In this document: positions 28,740-37,375 of the stretch, piece by piece
Layout of the letters: every line of letters begins with the position of its first letter
Numbering within the stretch: position 1 is the stretch's first letter
Assembly (NCBI RefSeq): GCF_030209745.1
Contig: NZ_JARVRJ010000001.1
Location: 417,826-481,825, forward strand
From: Arthrobacter sp. fls2-241-R2A-200
GTDB taxonomy: Bacteria; Actinomycetota; Actinomycetes; Actinomycetales; Micrococcaceae
Reading direction: 5' to 3'
DNA length: 64,000 bases
The notes under the pieces: model-generated
Database searches by the model: none
What the model saw: only the letters and a program-made list of their open reading frames with translations
Told to the model about the DNA's origin: nothing
Made by a program: the position numbers and the translations under genes

Positions 28740-29669
28740 TCAGGCTGGCCCGGAAAGCCCGGTCATGACGGTTTGAAGTGATTCGCAAACCGTCATGACC
28801 GATTTCCTTTTCAGGGTTTCCGGCCGGGCCAGGATGTCGATCTTGCGCACCGAGTTCACTCCGGACAGCGGCCGCAGCACCACACCGGCGTCGAGCACCC
28901 GGCGGGCGGTGAAGCGCGGCAGTAAGCCGATCGCCCCGCCGGCCGAGACCAGCGCGGCGACGGTCGAATAGTCGTTGATCCGGTGCAGGACCTCTGCTGG
29001 CCTGCCGCTGACGGCAACGACCGCGGCAAGGACATCGGCGGGGGAGTAGCCGTCGCGGCTGGTCACCCACGGTTCGCGGACGACGTCGGCCGGGTTCAGG
29101 TGGGGCCGGGAGGCCAACGGGTGGCTGGCCGGCAAAGCGACGTCCAGCGGCTCGTCAGCCAACGGGATCACAGCCACCTTGTCCTCGGGCCACGGTGGGC
29201 TGTTGTCCATCCGGTGTGCCAGGACAAGGTCATACCGGGCCACCAAACCGGGGAATTCCTCCTGTGCCACGTCCTCGTCCGAGAGCCGAAGCGTCGGCGA
29301 CTTCCCGCCGTCGGGCCCCGTTCGTGACGCCAGGTGCGCCGCCAAGGGCGCGAAAAGCGCCTGCCCCGCACTGTGGAAGGCGCTAACGCTCACCGGCGCG
29401 TCGGGGGCATCGTGGTAGGCGCCAATAGCCGCGCGGGCATCTGCCATGGCGTTCACGACGGCGGCCCCCGCCTCGGCAAGGACACGGCCGGCGTCCGTGA
29501 GCACCAGTGCGCGGCCTTCCTTGCGCGTCAACGGTACATCCACCGATTTCTGTAGCAGGGCAAGCTGCTGGGAGACGGCGGACGGAGTCACCATGAGGGT
29601 CTCTGCCACGGCCTTGACGCTCCCAAGGTCCCCGAGCTCGCGGAGCATCTGAAGCTGATGGATTTCCAT
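28740..29669 (-). CDS. LysR-family transcriptional regulator, likely of tdh-kbl
   Basis: 309 residues. N-terminal winged helix: LGSVKAVAETLMVTPSAVSQ near 15-34, then a substrate-binding domain. The last 20 residues contain two similar short stretches (SVMTVCESLQ and TVMTGLSG), encoded by the arms of a 15-bp DNA inverted repeat at 28761-28800. The ATG lies six bases after TAGGAT (leaderless type). It is divergent from tdh-kbl, the usual layout for a LysR protein and its target. Inducer unknown; threonine is a guess from the neighbours. Confidence 0.9.
   Translation of the reverse strand: MEIHQLQMLRELGDLGSVKAVAETLMVTPSAVSQQLALLQKSVDVPLTRKEGRALVLTDAGRVLAEAGAAVVNAMADARAAIGAYHDAPDAPVSVSAFHSAGQALFAPLAAHLASRTGPDGGKSPTLRLSDEDVAQEEFPGLVARYDLVLAHRMDNSPPWPEDKVAVIPLADEPLDVALPASHPLASRPHLNPADVVREPWVTSRDGYSPADVLAAVVAVSGRPAEVLHRINDYSTVAALVSAGGAIGLLPRFTARRVLDAGVVLRPLSGVNSVRKIDILARPETLKRKSVMTVCESLQTVMTGLSGPA
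28761..28800. terminator. 15-bp perfect inverted repeat inside the 3' end of the lysR gene
   Basis: GGTCATGACGGTTTG, ten bases, CAAACCGTCATGACC. It lies within the last codons of the LysR gene and 47 bases past the convergent gatB stop. Its strength suggests a terminator for gatB transcripts, embedded in coding DNA. An operator role is possible but less likely at this place. Confidence 0.55.
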
Positions 29670-29675
29670 TAGTAA

Positions 29676-29681
29676 ATCCTA
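29676..29681 (-). promoter_or_regulatory. -10 hexamer TAGGAT, leaderless start of the lysR gene
   Basis: TAGGAT, six bases TTACTA, ATG at 29669 on the reverse strand. Confidence 0.6.
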
Positions 29682-29719
29682 AATCGTTGATTGAGAAGAA
29701 TCTAGTTGTGCTAAATCGT
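29679..29719. promoter_or_regulatory. Direct repeat CTAAATCGT in the lysR-tdh divergent region
   Basis: CTAAATCGT occurs at 29679-29687 and again at 29711-29719, 32 bases apart (about three helical turns) on the same strand. The first copy overlaps the lysR -10. Candidate LysR-binding half-sites. Confidence 0.4.
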
Positions 29720-29775
29720 CAGCGGCGCTTCAATGGTCTCAGCAGCAGTGCCGCAGCCCATCAGTGAGGAATTCC

Positions 29776-30822
29776 ATGAAGGCTCTCTATAAATCCGGAC
29801 CCCACGCAGGGTTTGAGCTCGTTGACCGCCCCGAGCCCGAAGCCGGTCCCAGCGACGTCAAAATCAGGGTCATGACCACTGGTATTTGTGGCACGGATCT
29901 GCACATCCAGAGCTGGGACGCATGGGCGCAGTCCATGATCGAGGCACCCCTGATCGCCGGCCACGAGTTCTACGGCGAGGTGGTGGAAATCGGCGAGGAC
30001 GTCCGGGACGTCAAGGTCGGGGACAGGGTTTCGGGGGAGGGGCACGTCGTTTGCGGGATCTGCCGCAACTGCCGGGCCGGTCGGCGACAAATGTGCATCC
30101 ACACGGTCTCGGTTGGCGTGCAGCGCGATGGTGCCTTTGCCGAGTTTGTTGTCATCCCCGAGACGAACGTATGGGTACACCAGGACGAGTCCGTCACACC
30201 GGAACTGGGAGCAATCTTTGACCCATTCGGTAATGCCGTCCACACGGCCCTCAGTTTCCCGCTGGTGGGCGAGGACGTCTTGATCACCGGTGCCGGGCCT
30301 ATCGGGCTCATGGCGATCGCCGTCGCAAGGCATGCAGGAGCCCGGAAAATCGCTATCACTGATGTATCCGCTCCCCGCTTGGAGCTGGCCCGCCACATGG
30401 GTGTGGACTTGGCCGTGGACGTCTCCAAGATGCGTGTGCGCGACGCGCAGCGCGAACTGGGTATGCGTGAAGGATTCGACATCGGACTGGAAATGTCGGG
30501 ACACCCCACGGCGCTGCCTGAGATGATCGACAACATGAACCACGGTGGCCGCATTGCCATGCTCGGCCTTCCCAGCCAATCCATCGACATCAACTGGGGC
30601 AAGGTAGTCACCCACATGCTCACCCTCAAGGGCATCTACGGCCGCGAGATGTTTGAAACCTGGTATGCGATGAGCGCCATGCTCTCATCCAACCCCGTAT
30701 TGCACCGGAGCATCTCCGCGGTGGTGACGGACGCCTTGCCTGCAACCGAGTGGGAAAAGGGCTTCGGCATCGCCCGCAACGGCGTCGGCGGCAAAGTGGT
30801 CCTTGACTGGACTGCACTGTAA
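29776..30822 (+). CDS. tdh: L-threonine 3-dehydrogenase
   Basis: 348 residues of the zinc-dependent medium-chain dehydrogenase family. It oxidises L-threonine with NAD to 2-amino-3-ketobutyrate. Catalytic zinc: Cys in [13 protein letters not shown] near 38 and GHEFYGEV near 62. Structural zinc: the Cys cluster in [17 protein letters not shown] near 92-108. Rossmann motif [17 protein letters not shown] near 169. The ATG at 29776 follows GAGGA; an upstream in-frame ATG at 29764 is less well placed. Its product is the substrate of the next gene. Confidence 0.94.
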   Translation: MKALYKSGPHAGFELVDRPEPEAGPSDVKIRVMTTGICGTDLHIQSWDAWAQSMIEAPLIAGHEFYGEVVEIGEDVRDVKVGDRVSGEGHVVCGICRNCRAGRRQMCIHTVSVGVQRDGAFAEFVVIPETNVWVHQDESVTPELGAIFDPFGNAVHTALSFPLVGEDVLITGAGPIGLMAIAVARHAGARKIAITDVSAPRLELARHMGVDLAVDVSKMRVRDAQRELGMREGFDIGLEMSGHPTALPEMIDNMNHGGRIAMLGLPSQSIDINWGKVVTHMLTLKGIYGREMFETWYAMSAMLSSNPVLHRSISAVVTDALPATEWEKGFGIARNGVGGKVVLDWTAL

Positions 30823-30895
30823 CCGCCAAACCCGAGAATCCCGAGACCTGAACTCCCGAGACTTTGTAAACCTCTCCACGAACTGAGGAGCACGT

Positions 30896-32089
30896 ATGTA
30901 TTCAGCCATCAAAGATCAGTTGGTAGGCGAGCTGGACGAGATCCGCAGTGCCGGACTCTTCAAGACCGAACGCCACATCGATTCACCGCAGGCCAGCCAC
31001 ATCGCGGCAGGCCAGTTGGGGCAGCCGGCCAACAAGGTCCTGAACTTCTGCGCCAACAACTACCTGGGCCTTGCCGACCACCCGGACATCATCGCTGCCG
31101 CCAAGTCCGCCATGGACGAGCGCGGCTTCGGCATGGCGTCCGTGCGCTTCATCTGCGGGACACAGGACCTCCACCTGGAACTGGAGGCCCGTGTTTCACG
31201 GTTTTTGGGCACGGAAGACACCATCCTCTTCTCCAGCTGCTTCGACGCCAACGGTGGCGTGTTCGAGTCCCTGTTCGGCCCCGAGGATGCCATCATCTCG
31301 GACTCACTGAACCACGCGTCCATCATTGATGGGATCCGGCTGAGCAAGGCCAAGCGCTTCCGCTATGCCAACCAGGACATGGCAGATCTTGAGGCCAAGT
31401 TGGTGGAGGCGTCCGGTTCGCGGCGCAAGATCATCGTCACCGATGGCGTGTTCTCCATGGACGGCTACCTTGCCCCGCTGGAAGCAATCTGCGATCTCGC
31501 CGAAAAGCACGATGCCCTGGTCATGGTTGACGACTCACACGCCGTCGGCTTCATGGGCTCCACCGGCGCAGGCACTCCCGAACATGCCGGTGTCTCGGAT
31601 CGCGTGGACATCTACACAGGGACTTTCGGCAAGGCACTTGGCGGAGCTTCGGGCGGCTACGTCTCCGGCCGCGGTGAAATCGTTGCCATGCTGCGCCAAA
31701 AGGCGCGTCCCTACCTCTTCTCCAACTCCCTCGCTCCAGCCATCGTCGCCGCCACCATCAAGGCGATCGAGCTGGTCCAGGAATCCGGTGAGCTCCGCAC
31801 CCGCCTCTTCGAAAACGCGGCCCTTTTCCGGCGTCGGATGAGCGAGGAAGGCTTCGAACTCCTCGACGGCGAGCACGCCATCATCCCCGTGATGTTCGGC
31901 GACGCCGTCATGGCTGCCCGCGTGGCAGACCAGATGCTCCAGCACGGCGTGTTCGTGACGGCCTTCAGTTTCCCGGTTGTGCCCAGGGGCTCAGCCCGGA
32001 TCCGCGTCCAGCTGTCAGCAGCGCACAGCACGGACGACGTCGAAGCTTGCGTTCAGGCGTTTGTGAAGAGTCGGGCGGCGGTCGCCTAA
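30896..32089 (+). CDS. kbl: Glycine C-acetyltransferase (2-amino-3-ketobutyrate CoA ligase)
   Basis: 397 residues of the PLP-dependent alpha-oxoamine synthase family. It splits 2-amino-3-ketobutyrate with CoA into glycine and acetyl-CoA, completing threonine breakdown begun by Tdh. Seen: [16 protein letters not shown] near 45, [11 protein letters not shown] near 208 and the PLP-Lys in [15 protein letters not shown] near 240. The ATG follows GAGGAG. The 73-base gap to tdh has no terminator, so the two form an operon. Confidence 0.95.
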   Translation: MYSAIKDQLVGELDEIRSAGLFKTERHIDSPQASHIAAGQLGQPANKVLNFCANNYLGLADHPDIIAAAKSAMDERGFGMASVRFICGTQDLHLELEARVSRFLGTEDTILFSSCFDANGGVFESLFGPEDAIISDSLNHASIIDGIRLSKAKRFRYANQDMADLEAKLVEASGSRRKIIVTDGVFSMDGYLAPLEAICDLAEKHDALVMVDDSHAVGFMGSTGAGTPEHAGVSDRVDIYTGTFGKALGGASGGYVSGRGEIVAMLRQKARPYLFSNSLAPAIVAATIKAIELVQESGELRTRLFENAALFRRRMSEEGFELLDGEHAIIPVMFGDAVMAARVADQMLQHGVFVTAFSFPVVPRGSARIRVQLSAAHSTDDVEACVQAFVKSRAAVA

Positions 32090-32134
32090 GGACCCGGCCG
32101 GACGTAAAGCAGCACCAACATTTCCATCGTCTGA

Positions 32135-32140
32135 CAGGAT
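32135..32140 (+). promoter_or_regulatory. -10 hexamer CAGGAT, leaderless start of the FAD oxidoreductase gene
   Basis: CAGGAT, six bases GGGCCC, ATG at 32147. It is less close to consensus than its neighbours. Confidence 0.45.
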
Positions 32141-32146
32141 GGGCCC

Positions 32147-33244
32147 ATGGCTTCGAATTATGACGTGGTAATCGTTGGCGGCGGCATCGGCGGATTGTCC
32201 CTGGCATCGGCGCTGGCGGGCAAGTGCACTGTTGCCTTGGTGGAGGCTGAGCAGTCCTTGGCGTTCCACACGTCCTCGCGCTCAGCCCGGCAGCTGATCC
32301 CCAGTTACGGCCCGGCGGTGGTGCAGGAGTTGACCGTCCGGACCCTGGAGCTGCTGCACGAAAGGGACAGCACAGCAGCTGAGGCGGTGCTCACCCCACG
32401 CGCTTTCATGATGGTGGGCGACGACGTGACCGTGCGTGCCGAGGCCAGCGGGAACATGCTACCCATCTCCCATGAGGAGGCACTGCGGCTCTGCCCGGCC
32501 CTCAACCCGGATTCGTTCACCGCCGCTGGGTTGGATACCGGTTCTTTCGGCTGCAATGCGCCCCTGCTGCTTGAGGAGCATCGGCGCATTGCCGAAACCG
32601 CCGGGGTGGATATCATCACCGGGGCTCGCGTGCACTCAGCGCAGCGGCTCGGGAGCGGTTGGCAGGTGGGTGCAGGAACGGAGGGGTTCCAATCCGGCGT
32701 CGTGGTTAACGCGGCTGGTGCGTGGGCCGATGAGCTCGCCGTCATCAGCGGCGTGGAGAAGCTTGGACTTCAGCCCTACCGGCGCACGGCGGCGATCGTC
32801 AATGTTGAGAGCCCGTTGCCGCCCGAGACCCCCATGGTGTGCGCCGCCGATGAATCGTTCTATTTCCGGCCAGAGGGCAACCAAGTGTTGATTTCGCCGT
32901 CGGAAGCTGTGCCCAGCGGGCCAGAGGACGCCCGGCCCTATCCGGGTGATGTGGAGAAGCTGATCGCTACGCTCAACGATGTGACATCCATGGGCATCCG
33001 CTCCGTGGATCGTGCCTGGACGGGACTACGGACCGAAGCCGCGGACGCGATTCCGGTGGTCGGTTTCGACGCCGAAGCCCCGGGCTTCTTTTGGTTGGCA
33101 GGGCAAGGTGGGTATGGCTTCCAGACGTCCTCCGGCATCGCGGAGCTGGCCGCCGCACTGATCCTTGGGACCGTACAGCCCGACAGTCCGGAATCCCGGA
33201 CAGCGGAGCGGCTCGCTTCCACCCGCTGGTCCATCCGGCGCTGA
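32147..33244 (+). CDS. FAD-dependent amine/D-amino-acid oxidase-like protein
   Basis: 365 residues of the DAO superfamily. An N-terminal FAD-binding Rossmann motif VVIVGGGIGGLSLASALAG at about 6-24 is followed by EAEQSLAFHTSSRSARQL, where the SSRSA loop holds the cofactor. VVNAAGAWADELAV near 184 and the C-terminal FFWLAGQGGYGFQTSSGIAE near 317 are also typical of this family (sarcosine, glycine or D-amino acid oxidases). The substrate is unknown; threonine and histidine catabolic genes on both sides suggest an amino acid or derivative. Start is leaderless-type. Confidence 0.85.
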   Translation: MASNYDVVIVGGGIGGLSLASALAGKCTVALVEAEQSLAFHTSSRSARQLIPSYGPAVVQELTVRTLELLHERDSTAAEAVLTPRAFMMVGDDVTVRAEASGNMLPISHEEALRLCPALNPDSFTAAGLDTGSFGCNAPLLLEEHRRIAETAGVDIITGARVHSAQRLGSGWQVGAGTEGFQSGVVVNAAGAWADELAVISGVEKLGLQPYRRTAAIVNVESPLPPETPMVCAADESFYFRPEGNQVLISPSEAVPSGPEDARPYPGDVEKLIATLNDVTSMGIRSVDRAWTGLRTEAADAIPVVGFDAEAPGFFWLAGQGGYGFQTSSGIAELAAALILGTVQPDSPESRTAERLASTRWSIRR

Positions 33245-33249
33245 ACAAT
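33244..33249 (+). promoter_or_regulatory. -10 hexamer AACAAT, leaderless start of hutI
   Basis: AACAAT, six bases AGGGTC, ATG at 33256. The hexamer starts on the last base of the upstream stop codon. Confidence 0.5.
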
Positions 33250-33255
33250 AGGGTC

Positions 33256-34506
33256 ATGAGCGGAAACTGGGACGGGCACGGCGGAGCATCAGGCGGCAGC
33301 ACACTCATCACCAACGTGGGTGAGCTGATGACCCAGGACTTGGAACACCGGGTCCTCAAGGACGCGGCGATCGTGATCGAGGGTGAGCGCATCGCATGGC
33401 TCGGGTCGGCCAAGGATGCTCCCGCCGTAGACGCAAAACTCGACGCCGAAGGCCGCGCCGTCCTGCCTGGTTGGGTTGATTCGCATTCCCACTTGGTCTT
33501 CGCGGGCGACCGGACCGCCGAGTTCGAAGCCCGCATGGCCGGGGAGAGCTACAGCGCCGGAGGCATCGCCGTCACAACAGGTGCAACCCGGGCCGTCAGC
33601 GATGAGGAGCTCACCCGACTCGTCAGGGACCGGGTCGCTGAGGCAGTATCCCAAGGCACCACGTACGTGGAAAGCAAGACCGGCTACGGCCTGGATGTCC
33701 ACAACGAGGCCCGCAGTGCGCGCATCGCGGCGAGGGAAGTGGACGAGGTCACCTATCTGGGGGCGCACTTGGTCCCCGAGGGTGCCGACCCTGAGGAGTA
33801 CACCGACCTGGTGTGCGGTCCCATGCTCGACGCCGTCCTTCCGCACGTCCGTTGGGCAGACGTGTTCTGCGAGCGCGGCGCCTTCACTGAGGATCAGTCC
33901 CGCCGTGTGCTGACCGCTGCGCGGGACGCCGGATTGGGACTTCGGGTCCACGGCAACCAATTGGGCGAGGGTCCCGGCGTCGGGCTGGCCGTTGAGTTCG
34001 GTGCGGCGAGTGTGGACCATGTGAACCACCTTTCCCCGGAGGACATCGCCGCGCTTGCGGGGAGTTGGCGTGGATGGGACCCGGCGACCGGCACCGGAGC
34101 GCGGGGTACGGTGGCGACCTGCCTGCCCGCCTGTGACCTGTCTACGCGCCAACCCCTGGCCCCGGGCCGGGCGTTGCTTGACGCCGGTGTCCAGATCGCG
34201 CTGGCTGCGAACTGCAACCCTGGCACGTCTTACACGAGTTCCATGGCGTTCTGTGTGACCACCGCTGTCCTACAGATGCATTTGAGTGTCCACGAGGCCG
34301 TCCGCGCGGCAACCTACGGCGGCGCCCTGGCGTTGGGCAGGGAGTCGGGGAACGACGTCGACGGCGAGCGGGCGGTGGGTTCGCTCGCGGTGGGGCACCG
34401 GGCGGACTTGCACATGCTGAAGGCGCCGTCGGCTACGCACTTGGCTTACCGGCCGGGGATCCCGTTGACGCATTCGGTATGGCGCGCCGGCGTGCGGGTG
34501 GTGTAG
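33256..34506 (+). CDS. hutI: Imidazolonepropionase
   Basis: 416 residues of the amidohydrolase superfamily. It hydrolyses imidazolone-propanoate to formimino-glutamate, the third step of histidine breakdown. Metal and substrate residues seen: VDSHSHLVFAGDRTAEFEAR near 77, ESKTGYGLDVHNE near 140, RVHGNQLGEGPG near 232, DHVNHLSPED near 254 and LAANCNPGTSYTSSM near 316. The ATG at 33256 fits a leaderless start. hutH, hutU and the formiminoglutamate enzymes are not in the window, so this hutI is separate from the rest of the pathway, or those genes lie elsewhere. Confidence 0.93.
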   Translation: MSGNWDGHGGASGGSTLITNVGELMTQDLEHRVLKDAAIVIEGERIAWLGSAKDAPAVDAKLDAEGRAVLPGWVDSHSHLVFAGDRTAEFEARMAGESYSAGGIAVTTGATRAVSDEELTRLVRDRVAEAVSQGTTYVESKTGYGLDVHNEARSARIAAREVDEVTYLGAHLVPEGADPEEYTDLVCGPMLDAVLPHVRWADVFCERGAFTEDQSRRVLTAARDAGLGLRVHGNQLGEGPGVGLAVEFGAASVDHVNHLSPEDIAALAGSWRGWDPATGTGARGTVATCLPACDLSTRQPLAPGRALLDAGVQIALAANCNPGTSYTSSMAFCVTTAVLQMHLSVHEAVRAATYGGALALGRESGNDVDGERAVGSLAVGHRADLHMLKAPSATHLAYRPGIPLTHSVWRAGVRVV

Positions 34507-34558
34507 CGCGCCTGCGTGCGTGTCGATGGCCGAGACGGCCGGAGTTCGCCGGCCGGGT

Positions 34559-34564
34559 TAGCAT
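34559..34564 (+). promoter_or_regulatory. -10 hexamer TAGCAT, leaderless start of the membrane protein gene
   Basis: TAGCAT, six bases CGTGGC, ATG at 34571. Confidence 0.55.
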
Positions 34565-34570
34565 CGTGGC

Positions 34571-35317
34571 ATGTCTCCGTACAAGCCGATGCGGCCCAAT
34601 GTCTATTCGAGTGCAAACGCCGCCTCCCGTCCCGCCCGGCGAACGACACCGCCGTCGTCCCTTGAGCGCGCGCTGCGGCCATTCGGCTACCTCCTGATGG
34701 GCCTGGTGTGGAGCGGGATCGGGGCGGTGACCCTTGTGTTGCCGGCTGCGTTGACCATCGGCTTGGCAACGAGCGGGGGTGACGGGTTTGGTTCCGCAGA
34801 CTTCGTGACGGACAGTGACCCGGTGATGCTGATCCTTTTCGGTGTCTTCGTGCTGTTTGTCCTGGTGCCGTTGCTTGGCTACGCGTTTGTGTGCCTCCCC
34901 CTTGCCGCTGTCCCTTTCGCGGTTTTGTCGTTCACTTATATGGTCCAGTCTTTGCGCCCGGCCCACGCCACCACCAGGCTGTCCGCCACGGGTTGGACCA
35001 ACGAGGCGATCGGTCCAGTGGCCATCATTCCCACAGCGTTGTCGCTGTTGCCGGTGCGTTTGACGCCGTGGACGCGTTTCTGGGCCAAGACGGCTCTTCT
35101 TGGGTGGATTCCGGGCAAGGAGCTCTTCGTTCCGGGCTTACCGATAGGCCTGGCTTCCTTCCTGGTTCCGGTGTGGATGTTTGTGCCCGCCGTCCCTGGG
35201 GTAAGGGTTATCGGCGTCGTTGTTGTGGCTGCACTTATGGTCGCGACGATCGCCCTGACGGTTCGGGCGTGGAGGGCAAGGTACCGTTCGGAGCGGTTCC
35301 GGCATGTGAGCAACTGA
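34571..35317 (+). CDS. Membrane protein of unknown function
   Basis: 248 residues, family not recognised. A polar, basic N-terminus of about 35 residues is followed by about five membrane helices: YLLMGLVWSGIGAVTLVLPA near 40, a pair between 84 and 123, one near 190 (LPIGLASFLVPVWMFVPA) and one near 212. The C-terminus RAWRARYRSERFRHVSN is strongly basic and so probably cytoplasmic. The start lies six bases after TAGCAT. It stands alone between hutI and the sugar operon; no function is inferred. Confidence 0.8.
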   Translation: MSPYKPMRPNVYSSANAASRPARRTTPPSSLERALRPFGYLLMGLVWSGIGAVTLVLPAALTIGLATSGGDGFGSADFVTDSDPVMLILFGVFVLFVLVPLLGYAFVCLPLAAVPFAVLSFTYMVQSLRPAHATTRLSATGWTNEAIGPVAIIPTALSLLPVRLTPWTRFWAKTALLGWIPGKELFVPGLPIGLASFLVPVWMFVPAVPGVRVIGVVVVAALMVATIALTVRAWRARYRSERFRHVSN

Positions 35318-35326
35318 CTCCTTGTG

Positions 35327-35375
35327 AGATCGAAAATGATCGTTTAGTGTTTCCATAGATCAGAAAACGTCATTT
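35327..35375. promoter_or_regulatory. Candidate DeoR operator upstream of the sugar operon
   Basis: Two related elements 30 bases apart on the same strand: AGATCGAAAATGATCGTTT (35327-35345) and AGATCAGAAAACGTCATTT (35357-35375). Parts of them (AAATGATCGTTT and AAACGTCATTT) are also imperfect inverted repeats. Placed 22-70 bases before the SIS gene, whose operon ends with a DeoR-family repressor, they are its likely target. Confidence 0.55.
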
Positions 35376-35397
35376 GCTGTGTGGGAACGGGATCACG

Positions 35398-36315
35398 ATG
35401 AGCGAGAACATACTCGGGGCTTTCATGGAGGAAGAGCTGGTCTCCCAGCCCGCCGTCTGGCAGCGCGCCGTCGAACAAGCCCGGGCCGAGCAGCTGCTTC
35501 CTGCCGATGGCCAGCGCGTCGCCGTGGTGGGCTGCGGAACGTCGTGGTTCATGGCCCAAAGCTATGCGGTGGCCCGCGAATCTGCGGGCAAGGGCATGAC
35601 GGATGCGTTCGCCGCCTCCGAGGCCTTCCTGAACAGCAACAGTCCGGATCGCCAGTACGACGCCGTTGTGGCCATTACGCGCTCGGGAACCACCACTGAG
35701 GTACTGGAGTTGTTGGGTGCATTGCAGGGCTTGGTTCCCACAGTGGCGATCATTGGCGATACGTCTTCACCGATCGTTGGGCTTGCCGATGCCGTGATCG
35801 GGCTGCCTTACGCCGACGAGCGTTCGGTGGTCCAAACACGCTTCGCCACGTCCGCCCTTGTGTACCTGCTGACAAGCCTGGGCATGGACGTCCAGCAGGC
35901 TATCGACGATGCCCGGGACGCTGTGTCCGCCCCGGTGTCCCGGGAGCTGTTGGACGCAGAACAGTTCACCTTCTTGGGAACCGGCTGGACTGTTGGCTTG
36001 GCTCACGAGGCGGCCCTGAAAATGCGTGAAGCTGTGCAGGGCTGGACAGAGTCCTACTCGGCCATGGAATACCGCCATGGTCCGATTTCCATTGCCGCCC
36101 CTGGACGGGTTACGTGGTTGTTCGGTGACCAGCCCGACGGGCTGGATAAGGACATGGAAGCCACCGGAGCGCTGTACGTGCGCACCGGAAAGCACCCGTT
36201 GGCGGAACTCGCCCGCGTCCATAAAGTGACGCTGGAGCGCGCGCGGTCCCGCGGCCTTAACCCGGATCTGCCGCGCAACCTGACGCGCTCGGTTATTCTC
36301 AACGCTTCCGCCTAG
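35398..36315 (+). CDS. SIS-domain sugar-phosphate isomerase/deaminase (AgaS-like)
   Basis: 305 residues with two SIS domains, like GlmS-C, NagB-II and AgaS. These isomerise or deaminate amino-sugar phosphates. Seen: the first phosphate loop VVGCGTSWFMAQSYAVARE near 42, AITRSGTTTEVLELL near 91, GDTSSPIVGLADAVI near 121, and in the second domain FLGTGWTVGLAHEAALKMRE near 192 with SYSAMEYRHGPIS near 218. The ATG at 35398 starts MSENILGAF. As first gene of an operon with a ROK kinase, PfkB kinase, class II aldolase and DeoR repressor, a galactosamine-6-phosphate deaminase role is plausible (inference). Confidence 0.85.
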   Translation: MSENILGAFMEEELVSQPAVWQRAVEQARAEQLLPADGQRVAVVGCGTSWFMAQSYAVARESAGKGMTDAFAASEAFLNSNSPDRQYDAVVAITRSGTTTEVLELLGALQGLVPTVAIIGDTSSPIVGLADAVIGLPYADERSVVQTRFATSALVYLLTSLGMDVQQAIDDARDAVSAPVSRELLDAEQFTFLGTGWTVGLAHEAALKMREAVQGWTESYSAMEYRHGPISIAAPGRVTWLFGDQPDGLDKDMEATGALYVRTGKHPLAELARVHKVTLERARSRGLNPDLPRNLTRSVILNASA

Positions 36316-36325
36316 GACCTCCGCC

Positions 36326-37375
36326 ATGGTTCTTGGAGCCGCAGAATCCCCGGTCCTTTCTTTCGACGTCGGCGGGACCGACATCAAGGCCGGGCTGGTG
36401 GATCCCCACGGAACGGTCCTCGGCATGCGCCGTGTTCCTACCCCGCTGGACTCCCAGCGTCCGGGGGAGGCGGTCCTCGACCGTATTGCTGAGCTTGCGG
36501 CCGAGCTTACCGCCGAATTTCCGGAGGCCAAGGCGCAGGCGGCAGGAATCATCGTTCCCGGCATCGTGGACTCAACATCGGGGGTGGGAATCTACTCAGC
36601 CAACCTTGGCTGGCGCAATTTCCCCTTCACCCGAGAAGCAGAGCGACGCCTTGGCATCCCGGTAGCGTTCGATCACGATGTCCGCTCCGCCGCTGCCGTG
36701 GAGCACACCTTCGGCGGCTCCCGGGAATTCAAAGACGTCGTGGTGATGGTGGTGGGCACGGGAATCGCTGCTGCAGTCTTCTCCGGCGGCAAGGCAGTCA
36801 CCGCCGGTGGGTTCGCGGGCGAACTGGGCCATGCGCAGGTCCCTGATCCCGACGCCGGCCACGGCAACGGTCATGGCGGAGACCCCGGAAGAACCAGAAG
36901 AACCGGGAGAACCAGAAGAACCGGGACAACCGGGACAACCAGGACAACGGGGACAACCGGCTACACCATCCTGGAAGCGGTGGGCTCAGCCGGTGCCGTG
37001 GCGCGGCGCTACCAGGCCGCGACCGGCGTCGAGGTCCAGGGCGCCCGCGAGGTGCTGATACGGGCGCGCTCCCAGGACGCCGTCGCTGCCCGCATTTGGG
37101 ACGACGCCGTCAGGGCCTTGGCATTCACCATCTGCCAATGCGTCAACATCATCGGAACCGAAGCCGTGGTGATCGGCGGCGGCCTTGCCGAAGCCGGTGA
37201 TGAACTCCTCCGGCCGCTGCGTTCCACGGTGGACGCCATGCTTGATTTTCAGCGCCGTCCGCAACTCATCCGGGCCCAACTGGGCCAGGATGCCGGGTTG
37301 CTCGGTGCCGCCATGAACGCCCGGGCGCTCTTGGGCACCATGGAGTCAACGGCCCACCGACGGAGGCAGCCGTGA
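36326..37375 (+). CDS. ROK-family sugar kinase with a repeat insert in place of the zinc motif
   Basis: 349 residues. The ATP/phosphate loop LSFDVGGTDIKAGLVD near 11, IIVPGIVDSTSGVG near 73, and GELGHAQVPDPD near 164 identify the ROK family. The catalytic stretch FDHDVRSAA has the expected Asp but is divergent. The usual CxCGxxGCxE zinc motif, which should follow GHAQVPDPD, is absent. In its place come a Gly/His stretch and about 24 residues of Arg/Thr/Gly repeats (about 188-212), encoded by eight 9-bp units. After that, EAVGSAGAVARRYQAATG resumes the family fold. The repeat is in frame, so the gene is open, but kinase activity is uncertain. Overlaps the next gene by four bases. Confidence 0.85.
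   Translation: MVLGAAESPVLSFDVGGTDIKAGLVDPHGTVLGMRRVPTPLDSQRPGEAVLDRIAELAAELTAEFPEAKAQAAGIIVPGIVDSTSGVGIYSANLGWRNFPFTREAERRLGIPVAFDHDVRSAAAVEHTFGGSREFKDVVVMVVGTGIAAAVFSGGKAVTAGGFAGELGHAQVPDPDAGHGNGHGGDPGRTRRTGRTRRTGTTGTTRTTGTTGYTILEAVGSAGAVARRYQAATGVEVQGAREVLIRARSQDAVAARIWDDAVRALAFTICQCVNIIGTEAVVIGGGLAEAGDELLRPLRSTVDAMLDFQRRPQLIRAQLGQDAGLLGAAMNARALLGTMESTAHRRRQP
36889..36960 (+). repeat. Eight 9-bp in-frame tandem repeats inside the ROK gene
   Basis: Units AAGAACCAG, AAGAACCGG, GAGAACCAG, AAGAACCGG, GACAACCGG, GACAACCAG, GACAACGGG and GACAACCGG run without a break for 72 bases. Nine bases is three codons, so gain or loss of units would keep the frame. They encode the R/T/G stretch that replaces the zinc-binding cysteines. 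Confidence 0.9.
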
